DNA of 64,000 bases. Source: Megalopta genalis. Its lineage: Eukaryota > Arthropoda > Insecta > Hymenoptera > Halictidae. Location of the stretch: contig NC_135013.1 in assembly GCF_051020955.1 (NCBI RefSeq), positions 40,671,087 through 40,735,086 of the forward strand, given 5' to 3'. Under the pieces are notes generated by a model, which was not told where the DNA came from, made no database searches, and worked only from the letters and a program-made list of their open reading frames with translations. Position numbers and translations under genes: made by a program. Of this stretch, positions 1 through 12,395 are shown in pieces (the stretch's first letter is position 1; the number at the start of each line of letters is the position of its first letter).

Positions 1-1040
1 ACTTTATTTCTTGGAAGTTACTTCCCTTTGGATGTTAAATGACCGGCTAAATTAATATTCCGTGGATGCGGCATAATTGCTTGCTCAGAAAATTTTCGAA
101 ATTTTGTATTAACCCCTTAACGTGTACGCTCGAGTTAATTCGAGCGCGCTAAACAGGCCAAACTGTGCACACTCGAGATAATTCGAGCGGCGTTGTATTT
201 TATGCTGTTACAATTTTTCACACTCGAATATATAATCGAGAATTGCAAATAACAATGTGAAAGCAAAGAAATAAGATCGTTTTATTGATATTTATCATTT
301 ACATGAGATTGTAAGCTATAACACTTGTTTATTCAAGAACAAAACATAGCTTTTTTCCATGGAACAAAAGCGCGGTATATCAAAAAACTCTCCACCAAAA
401 ATTGATCTCTTTTGGCCGGATTTTTTCAAAAAAACTGTGCGTTAAGGGGTTAAATGATATCACAAAATAATTTGTCTTTATTCATATATTCCGAAGCACT
501 AAAGATCGTGAATTCGAATCTTACAATGTGCAATATACAATACGATAATTATATATTTAAATATATAAAATATATAATAGTTGATATGCAATATTTGTTG
601 TTCTATCTCAAGATATATTATTAGAGTTCTAACATTTTGTACATTTATTGTTTTACAAGAAGAGCTTTACGAGAATCGTAATTTAAAGAAAACTTCTTTT
701 TTGGGGGGCTTGATTATCTTTGGATGTTAAATGACAGAGTAAATTAACAAATTTTCTGTAGATGCAGAATTATTGTCTGTTCAGAAAATTTTCGAAATTT
801 TGTGCTAAACGATATAGCACAAAATAATTTGACTTTATTCATACGTTATCAACGCCTCTTACTATGGCACTGAAAATTGCAAATTCGAATCATGTAATAT
901 GCAACATACAATACATAAAATATACAACAGATGATATGAAATATTTGTTGTCCTATCTCAAGACATATTATTGCAGATCTAACATTCTGTACATTTATTG
1001 CTTTCAGAAGAATTATTTAGAACAATCCCAAGTTAAAATA
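1..1040. repeat. Two-unit local tandem duplication, first unit interrupted by a mobile element
   Basis: The stretch from the window start to about 690 is repeated from about 692 to 1040. Shared blocks in order are CTTTGGATGTTAAATGAC (26 and 718), CAGAAAATTTTCGAAATTTTGT, CACAAAATAATTTG-CTTTATTCATA, AATATTTGTTGT-CTATCTCAAGA-ATATTATT and ACATTTATTG. The offset is 692 bp, or about 347 bp once the inserted element at 109-453 is removed. The first unit may extend left of the window. No coding potential was recognised. Confidence 0.85.
109..453. mobile_element. piggyBac-like miniature element (TTAA target site), about 345 bp
   Basis: TTAA at 109-112 and at 450-453 flank inverted termini CCCCTTAACG (113-122) and CGTTAAGGGG (440-449). 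TTAA duplication with CCC-type ends is the hallmark of piggyBac-superfamily elements. There is no transposase frame, so it is non-autonomous. The left half has three imperfect palindromes of the type CTCGAGTTAATTCGAG (129-144, 172-187, 223-240) spaced 43-51 bp. The second unit of the surrounding tandem duplication lacks the insert, reading GTGCTAAACGATAT where this copy reads GTATTAA-element-TTAAATGATAT. Confidence 0.85.
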
Positions 1041-1900
1041 ATCACTATCATTAACCCTTGTTAAATTGTTAAATTAAAATTATTACATCACGTTTCAAAA
1101 TAATTCGTACATTATGTTTATATTTTTAAAAAAACTGTTCAAAGTGTTACTATTGTATAAACGTACTGTTGTATCACACGATTCATGTGGATCGGAAAAA
1201 CTATTTTTTATTTAGAGTTCAAATGACTTCGAGTGCAAAGGATTAATACTGCACATATTGTTGCGCATCTCGGTAAACGATGTATAAATAATTGAAGGTT
1301 ATTTGAACTGATATTAGATTACGGAATAGTAACCGAAGATACGTATTATGTAGTTCTTGCATAAATCTGCAGCTCTTGATGCAGTTTCTCGGAGGGAAGA
1401 ATTGACCTTTTCTACGCAGTATATCTGCAGATATGAAATGTCCGGTTTAATTCAATTTATGGATGAATTTCCTTAAACCGTGCAGTTACGAATGAATCAC
1501 AATCCCTGTTATATAAAGTGTGGAGCGAAAAAGCTGAATCATTATCACAGGATCTTTCGTGCCACTGTTTCTAAGGAGCGTGGGAGGATTAAAGGTTTTA
1601 ATACGTTTCAAACAAAGCAGAAAAAGACAAGACCTCGCGAAAGCCTGCACTCGTTTTCATAGTGGATATACAGTGGCAACAAAGGCATAAACGCACCCAT
1701 TTGAATAAAAGAACAAAGTAAAGAGACCGGCAATTTCCGTCTCGTCCACACTAACATCGTTACACCTCGGTACAAATGTTCTCAGAGAATATTTCTTGTC
1801 GCAGACAGCGAAGATCCGCAGTCGGCAAGCGGCGCTCTTTATCTTCGGTATCTGGAGCGAAGTGCGCGAGCAAAAATTCCATTTTCTCCTGGAAGTCCCG
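1041..1900. other. AT-rich spacer, no gene recognised
   Basis: Frames are short with no protein similarity that I recognise. GC content rises after about 1400. Nothing else is visible. Confidence 0.6.
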
Positions 1901-2700
1901 CGGCTAGAAGTTCAGAAAGAAGTATCCTTCGCTTAGAATCCGTTCAAAGGACGGGAAATCACTTCGGGCTGTTCCGAGAGGGGGAGGACACGATGTCTCT
2001 TTAGACACGTTAAATAAATTACAGAATGGAGCAAGGAAGACGGACGAGCGAAGCGTGGGAGGGAAGCAAGTAGAACAAAGTAAACCCGAGCTCGCGTCCG
2101 ATGAAAGCGGAAACAAAGGAGAGAGCTGGGCTGATCCGTGCTCCATCGCGTCTTAATATTAAATGGGGATCGAAATGGACAGCAGCCGAATGTCGTTAAT
2201 TAGCGAGCGTTTCGAGCGTCTCGAGAACGCTCGAGAGGAATCGATAGCCCGGCGGCCCAGATGCCTCGCGTTGCCGAGCTGTACCGGCTAAATTGGATTG
2301 CTGCGGGGACACGCTGATCGGTCAACGATCTGCTTTCCGGAAAACAATAACCGCAACGTTCGTTAAGATAACGGACCCGCCCAAGAAGCTGAAGCAATGC
2401 CGCGGTCAGGCTCGAGGAAATAGCACTGCGCTGCTGATAGTGCCGCTTGAATTTGATGCACCGCAACAGGACGGTACAGATAGCCAAGATAATTCAATTT
2501 TCCGCACTCGATGAACGTCGACTCCAATTTCACGGAGTTCACTGTGCTTTCGGCAAAAATCACCTCTGACAGCTGCGACCAGGTCTCGACAACTGTCGAG
2601 GTGTGCAGTTCAATTTCTTTTCTAATTAGTGAATTTCCCACCGAATGGGCATTTAAACTGAGTGTTTGTTGGCACGTTCGCTACCAGTGTCGCTAGCGTA
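1900..2700. other. GC-richer island, function unknown
   Basis: The base composition is clearly richer in G+C than the flanks and CpG is common, with GCTCGAG/CTCGAGC-type words at 2210-2240. A 92-codon minus-strand frame at 2641-2363 has rather protein-like codon use but no family I recognise and no clear splice signals. It could be an unrecognised exon or conserved regulatory DNA; I cannot decide. Confidence 0.4.
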
Positions 2701-3580
2701 CATATTGTTAGTTACATTTATTGTATTAATCGTATTAAATACATCGTATCCTCTTATAAAGTATTACAATTTTATAATAATACAATTTTAAATAATTATA
2801 TTCGCAAAATTAATTTGATGTTCTTTGAGTGAAATACAAAATCGTAATCGTCACATATGTGTGACGCTGGTTGCGAAAGTGTCAAAATGATCCTTATTTG
2901 ATCCTTTAAATTTTAAACGATAATATCTTAAGAGAATTGTTCTATTATTAAGTTTATACATTCTTGAACACAAGTCTGACGTCTTTTATAACTTTGTACT
3001 GGATCCCATCTTAGCTCTAAATCCAAAACAGGCCTACAGTATAGCCCGGAAATTAAAAAAATTCTGAAACCTTGGGGATACGTAGAGCATATGTGGACGT
3101 GTACTACGAAATATTTTGTTCACTTATGTAAATTCACTTTATAGAGTGTAAGGTAATCCCAGATATTAGGTTATTTTTTATTTTATTGCTATAATTCACA
3201 ATCTGTACAATCTTCGAACAAAAGTCACTTCGTTTGTCTGAATCTATCACGTGCTATACGAAATACATCGATTGTTTGTTTATAATCTTTTCCAATTGTT
3301 TAATCAATCAATAAATCGTTTAAACAACATGTACACTGCACATTCAATTAGCTACTACTCAAAAATTATCAGAGATATAAAAATGTAATTTGGTATAATT
3401 TAAGTGCACACTAAGTAAACTTATTTCTATCACTTATCGTTTGATTTCAAAGAACAAAGCAATTATAATCGACGAATTTTATTTCAGATGATTTTTGGAT
3501 TGGCTACTTCAAAGTCATTGTAGCTTCGTTCAAAATAGAGAAATGGCAAAGAAAGACATAATTAACTATTAGTAAAAGTT
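2701..3580. other. AT-rich spacer, no gene recognised
   Basis: A long AT-rich stretch with only short frames. No repeat structure was noticed. Confidence 0.6.
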
Positions 3581-4560
3581 TCCTTCACTATAAAGCGTAC
3601 TTTTATAAAAAGGCACTTTGCGGCGGTTGGTGTGCGATTGTTCCGTAATGCGCCGCCAAAAAGATTGCAAGCCACCAAAAAGCCACTTTGCCGACAAGAG
3701 ATCAAAAGGCTGTCGAAAAACCGCGTTCCATTCATCGGGGGAGCGGAGCAAGAAGCGAGAAGCAGTAAGACGTTTGTACGTCTAATTTCTCGGAGCGTTC
3801 TCTCGCGGCAGGGGGGAGAGGTCAAGAAGGAAATCGATTGTTCCGCTAATCGTTGCAACAGTACGTATCAAAGGGAATGCGCGAGTGGTTCGAAATGAAA
3901 GCGAGACGGAAAAAGGTAAGCGCTTTAATGGCCACCCGGAGTTAATGCCACCGGCGCGGCCGGTCTAATGACGTTGGAAAGAATATTTCGCTTCGCCGGT
4001 GTGTTTTCTTGACTTCGGGAAACGCGGGAATGCTCTGTTACACGAAGGAAAGACCCATTCCGCTAATTAATGCAGTTTTCGTTGCACTCTTAGAGTAGCG
4101 GACCGCGTTTAGCGTGTTTCTCTTCCGCGCAGCGCGCTCTCGTTAGTTGCCTTAATTCGCCGCGTCTTTCCCCAGACTTCTATTCTCGACTGTTTATCTT
4201 TCATTTCCTTAGCTAATGATAGTTGGAGGACGCGTCGGAAGATTAAAGCCTCGACCCGCGAGGAATTGCATCGTGCACGGGCATTAAAACGGTTTAATTA
4301 TCGCGCGAAAGCGCGAGACCAAGTTTCCGTAAAGCTTGTCACGCGTTTCACGTTCTCTAGGAAGGGGACGTGTTTGTCAAGCATGCCGAAACTTCGGCAC
4401 AACTCCGGCTAAACGTTTCGTGTACAGACATGTGCTGAACACGTGTATGGGCAAAGTAGTCTAATTTCCACCGGGCCTCGGATTGCGGCTAATTTATCAT
4501 TCGCGACTGATTGCCGCTCACCGTGACATTGCAAACATTGCTCCTTTCGTAGATAACCGG
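3581..4560. other. GC-richer island, function unknown
   Basis: An island of mixed composition with repeated homeodomain-like cores (GTTTAATTATCGCG, CTAATTAATGCAG, GCTAATTTATC) among CpG-rich sequence. It contains a short perfect hairpin, GCCGAAACTTCGGC, at about 4385. No credible coding frame was seen. Islands of this texture often mark conserved non-coding regulatory DNA in insect genomes, but that is inference. Confidence 0.4.
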
Positions 4561-4563
4561 TCC

Positions 4564-4880
4564 CGGAGATTTGCAATCTATGCGAAGCAATTCGAATCAC
4601 ACTACTCCAGAGTTGAAGAGATTTTACTCGTTGAATTTATTCGAAGGATATATTTAAGATATTCGAATAAAATTTTGTTCGAAGAATTTATTCGAATCAT
4701 TATTTCAAAATGCCTTTACTCGAAAGATTAGTCGAATAAAACTTTAGCCGAAAAATTTATTCGAAAAGTTTGTACGAAATGTTGATCGAACAAAACTTTA
4801 TTCGAATAATGTCCAACTCTGGTAGAACACCGTTTCAGGAGATTTACAACATCTGAAGCAATTCGAATTACACTGCTTTT
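4564..4880. repeat. About 42-bp direct repeat flanking a foldback element
   Basis: GGAGATTTGCAA...GAAGCAATTCGAATCACACTACT (4564-4605) recurs as GGAGATTTACAA...GAAGCAATTCGAATTACACTGCT (about 4838-4880). The copies are roughly 85% alike by eye and lie on either side of the foldback element 4607-4822. This is too long for a normal target duplication, so a tandem duplication that later received the element is likelier. Confidence 0.7.
4607..4822. mobile_element. Foldback element of the CAGAGTTGG family (TTCGAATAA-rich)
   Basis: Inverted ends CCAGAGTTG (4607) and CCAACTCTGG (4813-4822) bound 216 bp made of many degenerate copies of ATTCGAATAAA and its complement. There is no coding frame. Other members lie at 15455, 18811, 20913, 30178, 36540, 47550 and 50037. 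The CAGAG terminus resembles hAT-type ends, but I could not find a convincing 8-bp target duplication. Confidence 0.75.
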
Positions 4881-6430
4881 TTCTTTACAGAAGAAGTATC
4901 GCAATCTGAATTGGTTGGGTCTAATACTTCGCCGTGTAACATGGCGTAATAAACAGTAATTGAGACAGTTATAGTTGTTTTAAATATTTTATTACAACGT
5001 TGTATCCACTGTTGTTTTATTACGAGCACAAACTTGCTTTATAATGCCCGAGAGACGTCATGATTGTCGAATGATAATAGTTTCAATATGATCATTTTAC
5101 ATTGGTTTCAGTCGAATTATTTCTCACAGTTGTGTATAGAGCATCGGGCGAAATTAAACAGCATATTTTAATCTCGGAATTAAATTGCACTGCAGAGGGT
5201 TAATTACTTAACAGCCTTGCAGAGCCGGTGTAAAATAATTCACCCATACCAGCAGTCGGAAACATAAATATTCTAAAATCTGTTTATTGCTTCTTTTAAT
5301 TCAAGCTTCATTTAAAGATATTTTTGATGATAGATAATAAAGACTGCAGTAACGTTCGTAATGCTGACTATAAAAATAAATACAATATCGCATCTAAAAC
5401 GGCGAAAAATGTCGAAATCCTCGAAAAGTTTCGAAATGGCTCGAAACACTGTGAAACTATTAAAAATCACTCTTTTTCGATGATTCAAAAGACAAAATCG
5501 CTGACTTAACTTTTTCTCTACTGAATTCTGTAAAGAAAATCCAAGCCAAATATATTCGGACGAAATTAAACGCGAAAACAGAAAAAATGTGCTAAAAGTT
5601 GCAATAAAAAGTTAAAAAAAAAGACTGGTTTCACGTGAAACGACCTAAATATCATAGAGAAAATTAAATCACGGTGATATATGCATCGACGATTAATTTT
5701 CGATCGCAAGAAAAATAAAATAAGTCTGTACCGGCCGAATGTGCTCCAAGAAATTAGTTTCACATAACCCTCGAAACATTTCACAATTATTTCAACATCC
5801 GCTGAAGCGGAAAGCTAAGAACTTTGCAACGCGCGGTTTATCGAGACGAGATCCGGCCGGCTTTAATTGCAGGGAACAGCGGGGAAATAATTAAAAAGTA
5901 TGCGAGCAGAGACTGTGCACGCTTATCGACGATTCGCATCATCGCGTGAAACGATCCTTAAAACCGTAACGTTCAGTACACGAAACGATCTTCCATGCAA
6001 ACCACATATAAACGCCTGAGCTCGTTATCAACCGGTGCTCCTGGTTCGCAGGCGATAACACCTCGAGGAGAACGTGTGTAAAAACCGCGCCAAAATAACT
6101 TCGCCGTTCACGGCGTCGTAAAGAAGTCTAGTAAACTGAAACTTCCCTTAAGGGGCACGTATCGTCCCGCGGCGCAAGGGTGCAACGACATTCAGCCCCT
6201 CATTTTCCGGTGTGTACGACTCTTATATCAGTGAAAGGAGACTGGAGATCGCATATAGGGAGGATTGATTGCAATTGCGCCAGACCACTGCGCCCTGCAC
6301 AGGCCACCACGACACCGTTAACAATAGTTAGCGATTTCCCGATGTCCCCTTGATGTCTACGTGCCACGGAAATGATCATTGTCGATCGAGACGTAAAACG
6401 TTCTCGAAGCGGGTATTGTTGTCTGGAACT
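4881..6430. other. AT-rich spacer followed by a GC-richer island
   Basis: 4881-5780 is AT-rich without a convincing frame. About 5780-6420 is GC-richer and CpG-containing (for example CGGCCGGCTTTAATTGCAGG). No protein or RNA gene was recognised in either. Confidence 0.5.
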
Positions 6431-8014
6431 TTAAAAAGGTCGATCTTATTTTATTGCATTTTTTTTTTTTTAAATATATGCCGACGAAAATATGTCTGCA
6501 ACAGGATATGTTTGAATTCATAATACGTACGAAATTATGGAACTGAATTGCCAGATTAATCGTAATTTCCACGTAACTGATAACTAGACTGCAAATTTTT
6601 ATGCGCAATAAACTCTTATCAACGTTTCATGTATCTAAAGTACACGTTAGTTTTTTTACAGGTCTTAATGTATAATGAGCTACAAACAATTCGGAGTAGT
6701 GAAAATTCTTGACCGATTGTCAAGATGATTGTTAAAGTCATTTGTTTCAATTTTGAAAAAGTTATTCTATTTAAAAGGTTGCAGGGAACTCCAGTATAAA
6801 TAACGAAATATTTTTAAATAAGTCTAGAGACAACTTTCATTCGTTTAAAAACATTAAAAACATCTCAGAATAAGGAAGAAGAGTGGAAAAATGGACCTTA
6901 TTTTTACTTTTTGTTTATATCATTGTGAAACCGCATATTTGACGCATTTGTGACACCAACGTTGTTCACCAATGAATTGGTGAAATTTAAAACGAATGAA
7001 GGATTAAAATATTCATTGATTCTATAAAAAAAAAGTAGAAACTTATGCTTGGTTCATTACATTGTTCCATATTCTTCTAAAATGTTATTATTCCTTTCAA
7101 ATAAGTATTTCGCTAATAAAAACGTAGACAATACCTTGATTCTATAATTATACTTGATTCTATAATTACTTTAGTTGCACATAAAAAAGGAGTGGGTGAA
7201 CGAAACTATATTTCTACTTCATTCAACGCGGAAGATTTCGAAATCTTCCACACGACATCTAATCCAATATTAAACGAACTCCCGAAATTAAAAATTCAAA
7301 TCGCCGTCCGCAATTTCCACATTTCATTCACCTCAAAATCGAGCCACGATAAGCACCCGCCGGAAAATTGACGGCGCTGGCAAACCACCACTAACGCGAG
7401 CGGCTGCAATTATGCATCGCGATTAATTATGTAAAAGTAGATGAAATTACAAGATTCGAAAAAGCACCGTCGTCAATCTGTACCTTATTCACAGGCGAGG
7501 CAGGCCGCCACCTGCCGTGCAAAGACCGGTCGCGGTTAAATTGCAGAAATTATGCAAATAGATCGCGGCTAGGTTGTCCAAGGGTCACTGTCATTACCGA
7601 TCGCTGTATGAATATACGTGAGCAATATCCGCGGGACACGGTTCCGCGGCGATGGTGTAATATTCCTGGACAATCTATTCGCACGTGCGAATGCCAGTTA
7701 TGCTCATCGATTTTATGGTAAACCATACGGTATTCCGTTGATTGCTGAGAAATCGCGATGAAATGCGCCAACAAACGAGCTGAGCCGTTGAAGACAGAAA
7801 CGGTGTAATTCGAAAAAGTTAATTTGTGAGCAATTAAGGATGAATTAAAAATTATGTAAAATGCAATAACATGAAAAATTCTATGCCAGTTCCAAGCTTC
7901 AACTTAAAATAATAGAAAAATAAAATAAAGTATTAAATTAAATATGATTTAATAGTGTTAAATCAACTTAAGAAAAAATTGGATTACACCACTTTTGCTT
8001 TATTTTATTAAATT
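6431..8014. other. AT-rich spacer with a transposon end fragment and a GC-richer island
   Basis: At about 6585 TAGACTGCAAATTTTTATGC resembles a solitary terminus of the TA-GACTGCGG family. At about 6930 CGCATTTGTGACACC resembles its subterminal sequence. About 7240-7800 is a GC-richer island, including CGGCGCTGGCAAACCACCA. No gene was recognised. Confidence 0.45.
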
Positions 8015-8068
8015 AAAATAATTTATTTTATTGAAATAAAATAATTTATTTTATTGAAATAAAATATT
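8015..8068. repeat. 23-bp exact tandem repeat, about 2.3 copies
   Basis: The unit AAAATAATTTATTTTATTG followed by AAAT repeats without change at 8015-8037 and 8038-8060 and continues partially to about 8068. The unit is itself partly palindromic (AATAATTTATT). Confidence 0.85.
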
Positions 8069-10540
8069 AGAAGATATTATTAGCAATGTAATAACTATAT
8101 CGCGCATCTATATGCAAAATACAAATTGTCTTCATTAATTGCAAAATGCAGAAACTACATAGACATTTATTTACTTTCTTAGTCATTGTAAAGCTTTGAC
8201 TGTAATACAGTCAATAAGTCACATAATATTTTCAAATTGTTTAAATGTTTTCTCTATTTTACAACCGCAACTAGTAGTAATTTAGATTAATGAATTTATT
8301 TCTAAGCATCTGAAAATAAGTCTTCCATAAAATCTGTTATTAAAGTAGTTGTATAAAAATAAATCTAATGATTTAATAATTGGGAGAATTTCTTATTAAA
8401 TTAAATTGCAAGGCTACATGTATTATATATTTTTTAAATTCCATGCAAGTGTACCATTAAAAATCTTCTACATTTATTCAAACCCATTTAAGCATATCCT
8501 GAGGAATAATTTTAAGCTTTTACATTTTATTCAACACATTTCTTTTAAGAAAACTACAAAGCATACAGTGCTTCCAATAAAAAGTCGATGTAGACTGCGA
8601 CTGCTATTGAAGTACCTCAATATTGTATTAAAACCTTGCCGCGATATTTCAAAGATAAAATTTTGTACCTCTGAAATGAGTATTTCAAATTAACCTTTAT
8701 TTTCATAATCTTCAAGCAAATGAAGAATTGACTTTATAAATTCACTTAACCCGTTAAGAAATTCGTTTAATTCATTAAGAAATTCATTTAATTCATTAAG
8801 AAATGTATTTAAATCATTAAGGAATTCATTTACTTGATTTCACTGAAATTCATGTTATACACTTACATAAATATTTAAGAAAATATATCTTGGTTTATCG
8901 GCAAAAGACATTGTAAATATCTGTTTCATACAAATGTTTTCAAGTTTTCACATCGTGCAAACAATATTTAAAATATTATATATTATATCTACAATAATTC
9001 AAATAAATTCATACTTCAATTAAGAAGTTCATGAAAAATCTCATATATCAGTAAAAGAAATGTAACTTTTTTATTGTTCGTATGGACAAAATAAGCTATT
9101 TTTATTTAAATAATCTAATGCATAAAATAAAATATTTTCATTTCATTAATACGCTACATTGTAGAGGATATTATAAATTCACATTTCAAATGTGCATTCC
9201 AAATATTTCTTGGCAACAGAATCGAAAGGAATTTCAATTACGACGCAAGAAGCCATAAAATTTAACGAACTAAATCTATTCTTGTGTTAGGTACACCAAT
9301 TTGTGACTATTAGCATCTGTTTTCATACTTTTATGGGCATGAGATAGATTTAAAAATTATATTCACTATACTTCGAGTAAAATACTACTTTAAAAATCAT
9401 TTTACTGTAGAAATACCGGTCGGATCAAGGTGGCTCATTTCTGATTTCTTATTCAACGAATACTGGAAAATTATGCACATATTTTTGTGAGGAATTTCTT
9501 AATTGCAGCACATGTCATAATTAAACTGCGCAACTTCGCGCAGAATAAAAATATCGTGCAATAAAAATGTTGTAGACATCTTATATATAAATAATTACGA
9601 ATTCATAAAATCTTCTGATACTTCGACTGTTTTGTGCAGCAACTATTCATTTAATCAATTTAATTATAATAAAATCATTCGAAGTCTAAACAAATGCAAT
9701 CTTCTCGTTATTACAAAGCAAAAGTGAGTAACGATAATATTCAGACACTTCTTAAAACGTAATAACTTTTTGAAAAATGGACTAAATAATTTGAATTTCT
9801 TTTTATATGTTAGGTTAGCAAGTTCACTAAAAAATGGATAAAACAATATTTGCGAAAATTACAATTGATTGATTAGAAAGGTATTTAAGTTATACTGGTA
9901 ATATTCTGATAATTTAACTTTCGTCGGTGTTCAATAGTATTGATTTGAAAGCACAGATTCCTTTCTACTAAACAAATCGACAGAACTGATTAGATAGCAA
10001 ATAAAAACTAAATTAAATGAAAATTTATATGCAGTCTCGTATGACCCAACGCATAAACAGGATTTCAGACCTGTCCCAGTAATTAACATGTCTCGTTCCG
10101 GTAATTAAACACAATTATTAAGATGTAGAAAAATAATGAATTACTCGTGTTGAATCGTGAATAGTTATACATACATTTATTTTTAATAACTTAAAAGAGA
10201 TTGCTAGTATTTTTGAAAACTATTTTATTCGTTACAATGCCCACGGTTTAACGTTTATTAGAATTTTGTGATAATAATTGAAACTATTATTAAAAATGCC
10301 GTATATTTTGTGAGTATAGGTAAAAATGTTTAGTAAAAAATGAAAATTCAAATAACTGTTTAAGTACACAGCATGTTTAAGAACTGGGACATTTACCTTA
10401 TATGACTGTCGCCGTTTAACGCTCAGTAATTCCATTGTTAAATGCCTTTCGCATCGCCTAAAATATTTTATTCGGAAATTGTACGCAGTGCACAAAAAAG
10501 AGACTAAAACAACAATAATTCCGCATCCTATGGAACTGTT
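8069..10540. other. AT-rich spacer, no gene recognised
   Basis: Nearly 2.5 kb of AT-rich DNA. Apart from the 21-bp minisatellite at 8741-8838 I see no structure. The 95-codon frame at 8406-8693 and similar ones are low-complexity AT-rich translations. Confidence 0.6.
8741..8838. repeat. 21-bp minisatellite, about 4 copies
   Basis: Degenerate tandem units of TTTAATTCATTAAGAAATTC plus one base run from about 8741 to 8838. Variants include ACCCGTTAAGAAATTCG and TAAATCATTAAGGAATTCA. Confidence 0.85.
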
Positions 10541-10719
10541 TCGTCCGCAAAAACGTTCCTCGGACCTTTGAATCCGCGGAACGATTCGCCGACCGGGTTT
10601 TCGAGGGCGCCGTTCAAACGAGCGGGCCTGCGAGAGCAATTAATCGAGAAGCTCGTCAAATTAGTGCGTCCCTGGCACGTCGGGAACGGACACTGTGTTT
10701 CGTTCGACGTTTTATTCTT

Positions 10720-10763
<44 letters not shown>

Positions 10764-11060
10764 GCTTCTTTTCTTCCACCAAGGCTGGTCTTTGTGGCTC
10801 GCGAGACAGAGACAACGGGCCGTGATAATTAATCTCATTAGCAGCCAACGGGAGGATTCGCGGACTAATGAGATGCCATCGCACGATCTTGGCCCTCGCG
10901 TAACGACACGCGTTCCTCCCTGATATTTTTCTTTCACGCCTCTTTGATACATACCACCGGCGCCCCTCGGTCGCCCCTGTTTTTAACGAGCACCGTTCAC
11001 TTCGCGCCACCACACAGTAGTCTGGAAAGCGGTAATTTATTGACAAAACTCAATTTTTAA
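10541..11060. other. GC-richer island containing a (CT)n tract
   Basis: A CpG-containing island with overlapping open frames on both strands. Those through the CT tract read as Ser-Leu or Arg-Glu runs and are not credible. It includes GATAATTAATCTCATTAGC and CGCGGACTAATGAG, homeodomain-like cores. It may be regulatory; no gene was recognised. Confidence 0.4.
10722..10757. repeat. (CT)n microsatellite
   Basis: An uninterrupted CT dinucleotide run of about 36 bp within the GC-richer island. Confidence 0.95.
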
Positions 11061-11080
11061 ACTTTCGTATATGTACAAAA

Positions 11081-11084
<4 letters not shown>

Positions 11085-11121
<37 letters not shown>
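11085..11121. repeat. (TC)n microsatellite
   Basis: An uninterrupted TC run of about 37 bp, some 330 bp after the previous CT tract. Confidence 0.95.
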
Positions 11122-11125
<4 letters not shown>

Positions 11126-11262
11126 ATCTCAAAGAAAGGTCGTTTAAAACTTCGAGATTCAAAATATATATAAAAATAAATAATTGAAATATATCTATTC
11201 ACGCATATGAAAATATGGCACAAACTTGTATTTCAGCATTGTGTAAAGAATAATTAAACTAT

Positions 11263-11597
11263 TTAACCTTTTAGGTACGGCTGAATTCTGCGCGAGGCTA
11301 TTTCTCTGGACGGCAGAGTCTGTATATTGTTAAGATACAGTTATATTATTAACAGTTATATTGTTAAGATAAGTCTGTATATTGTAAATCGATGTGAAGA
11401 CAAAAGAAGTGTGAAACAATGCATATGAAGACGATTATTTGATTCAAACGATGACCGAGTGAGCTACTAGAGTAAGTCACTATAGTGGTGCATCGTTCAG
11501 GAGATGACATCCGCGAAAGCCACTATAGTGGCGCGTCGTTCAGAGAGATGACATCCGCGGAAGCCACTATAGTGGCGCGTCGTGCCTAAAAGGTTAA
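11263..11597. mobile_element. piggyBac-like miniature element with 43-bp internal repeats
   Basis: TTAA at 11263-11266 and 11594-11597 flank inverted ends CCTTTTAGGTACG and its counterpart GTGCCTAAAAGG, for a total of 335 bp. The right half is GC-rich and carries 2.5 tandem units of 43-44 bp. Each begins with the palindrome CCACTATAGTGG (cores at 11478, 11521, 11565) followed by CGCGTCGTTCAGAGAGATGA. There is no transposase frame. Size, TTAA flanks and palindrome spacing match the elements at 109 and 33588, although the sequences differ. Confidence 0.85.
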
Positions 11598-11659
11598 TGG
11601 CAATCTCAATTTCGAGGTTTCAAAAGATCCTTATTTGAGAGAAATCGAAATTGTGTGCA

Positions 11660-12260
11660 ACTATAAAAGTCCAACAATTGAATTTGGGCAATAAATTACC
11701 GCTTCCCAGGCTACTATGCAGTGGATAAACGGCCCGTGTAAGAGTTTCACCTGCTTACATCTGACAGCGAGAGGACTCTGTTCTCTATCAGCAGCGTCTA
11801 CAACTCGTTCCGCGTCCCACGGATCAAAATTCACTTGGCTGGAAGAGTTCCTGCATGAATGAGAATCGACGACCGGAGAATCGAGCACGCACGAGACCAG
11901 AGAAAGGGAGAAAGTTCGAGACGTGGTCGGAGGTGGGTAGCTGGAGGCACGCGGGGAGGAAAAAGGAGCACGGGAAAAGAAAGGGGTGAGAGGAAATGGT
12001 AGAAAGGACATGCAGGCAGCCAGACTCCTTTTTCCATTTATTTTTACCGCCGTCGCAGCAGTACCCCCCGCGTCCCTCGACTTTCCTCTTCTCCCTTGAC
12101 GAGGAATTTCGCATTTCTTCGGCCCCTGAACGCGACCCAAGACCTCGTAGACCAAGTATACAGGGTGGCACGATGACTACTGCTACCTGGATTTGCCAGT
12201 TGTTTTACTGGTCTGCGTAAATTGCTTCGTTGAAACGCGAATACCGCTGGTGGCTTTTTC
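11660..12260. other. GC-richer, purine-skewed island, function unknown
   Basis: The plus strand is purine-rich around 11850-12000 (GAGAAAGGGAGAAAG and similar), which removes stop codons from the minus strand and leaves a 164-codon frame of Ser/Pro/Phe-rich low complexity. I do not accept it as a gene. No family was recognised. Confidence 0.4.
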
Positions 12261-12395
12261 ATCTAACTTCTTGATGACGTAATTATGGGGTTAATAAAGG
12301 AAGTTGGAGTCGTCTGCAACCGTCGACAAAATTGTAGGACACCGCGGAAAATATTCGAACGAGGACTTCGCACTGGGTTTAGACGGTGGTGTGCA

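Noticed and set aside
11661..12155. 164-codon minus-strand open frame
   Set aside because: It lies in purine-skewed DNA that removes stops on one strand; the translation is low-complexity Ser/Pro/Phe and other frames are open too.
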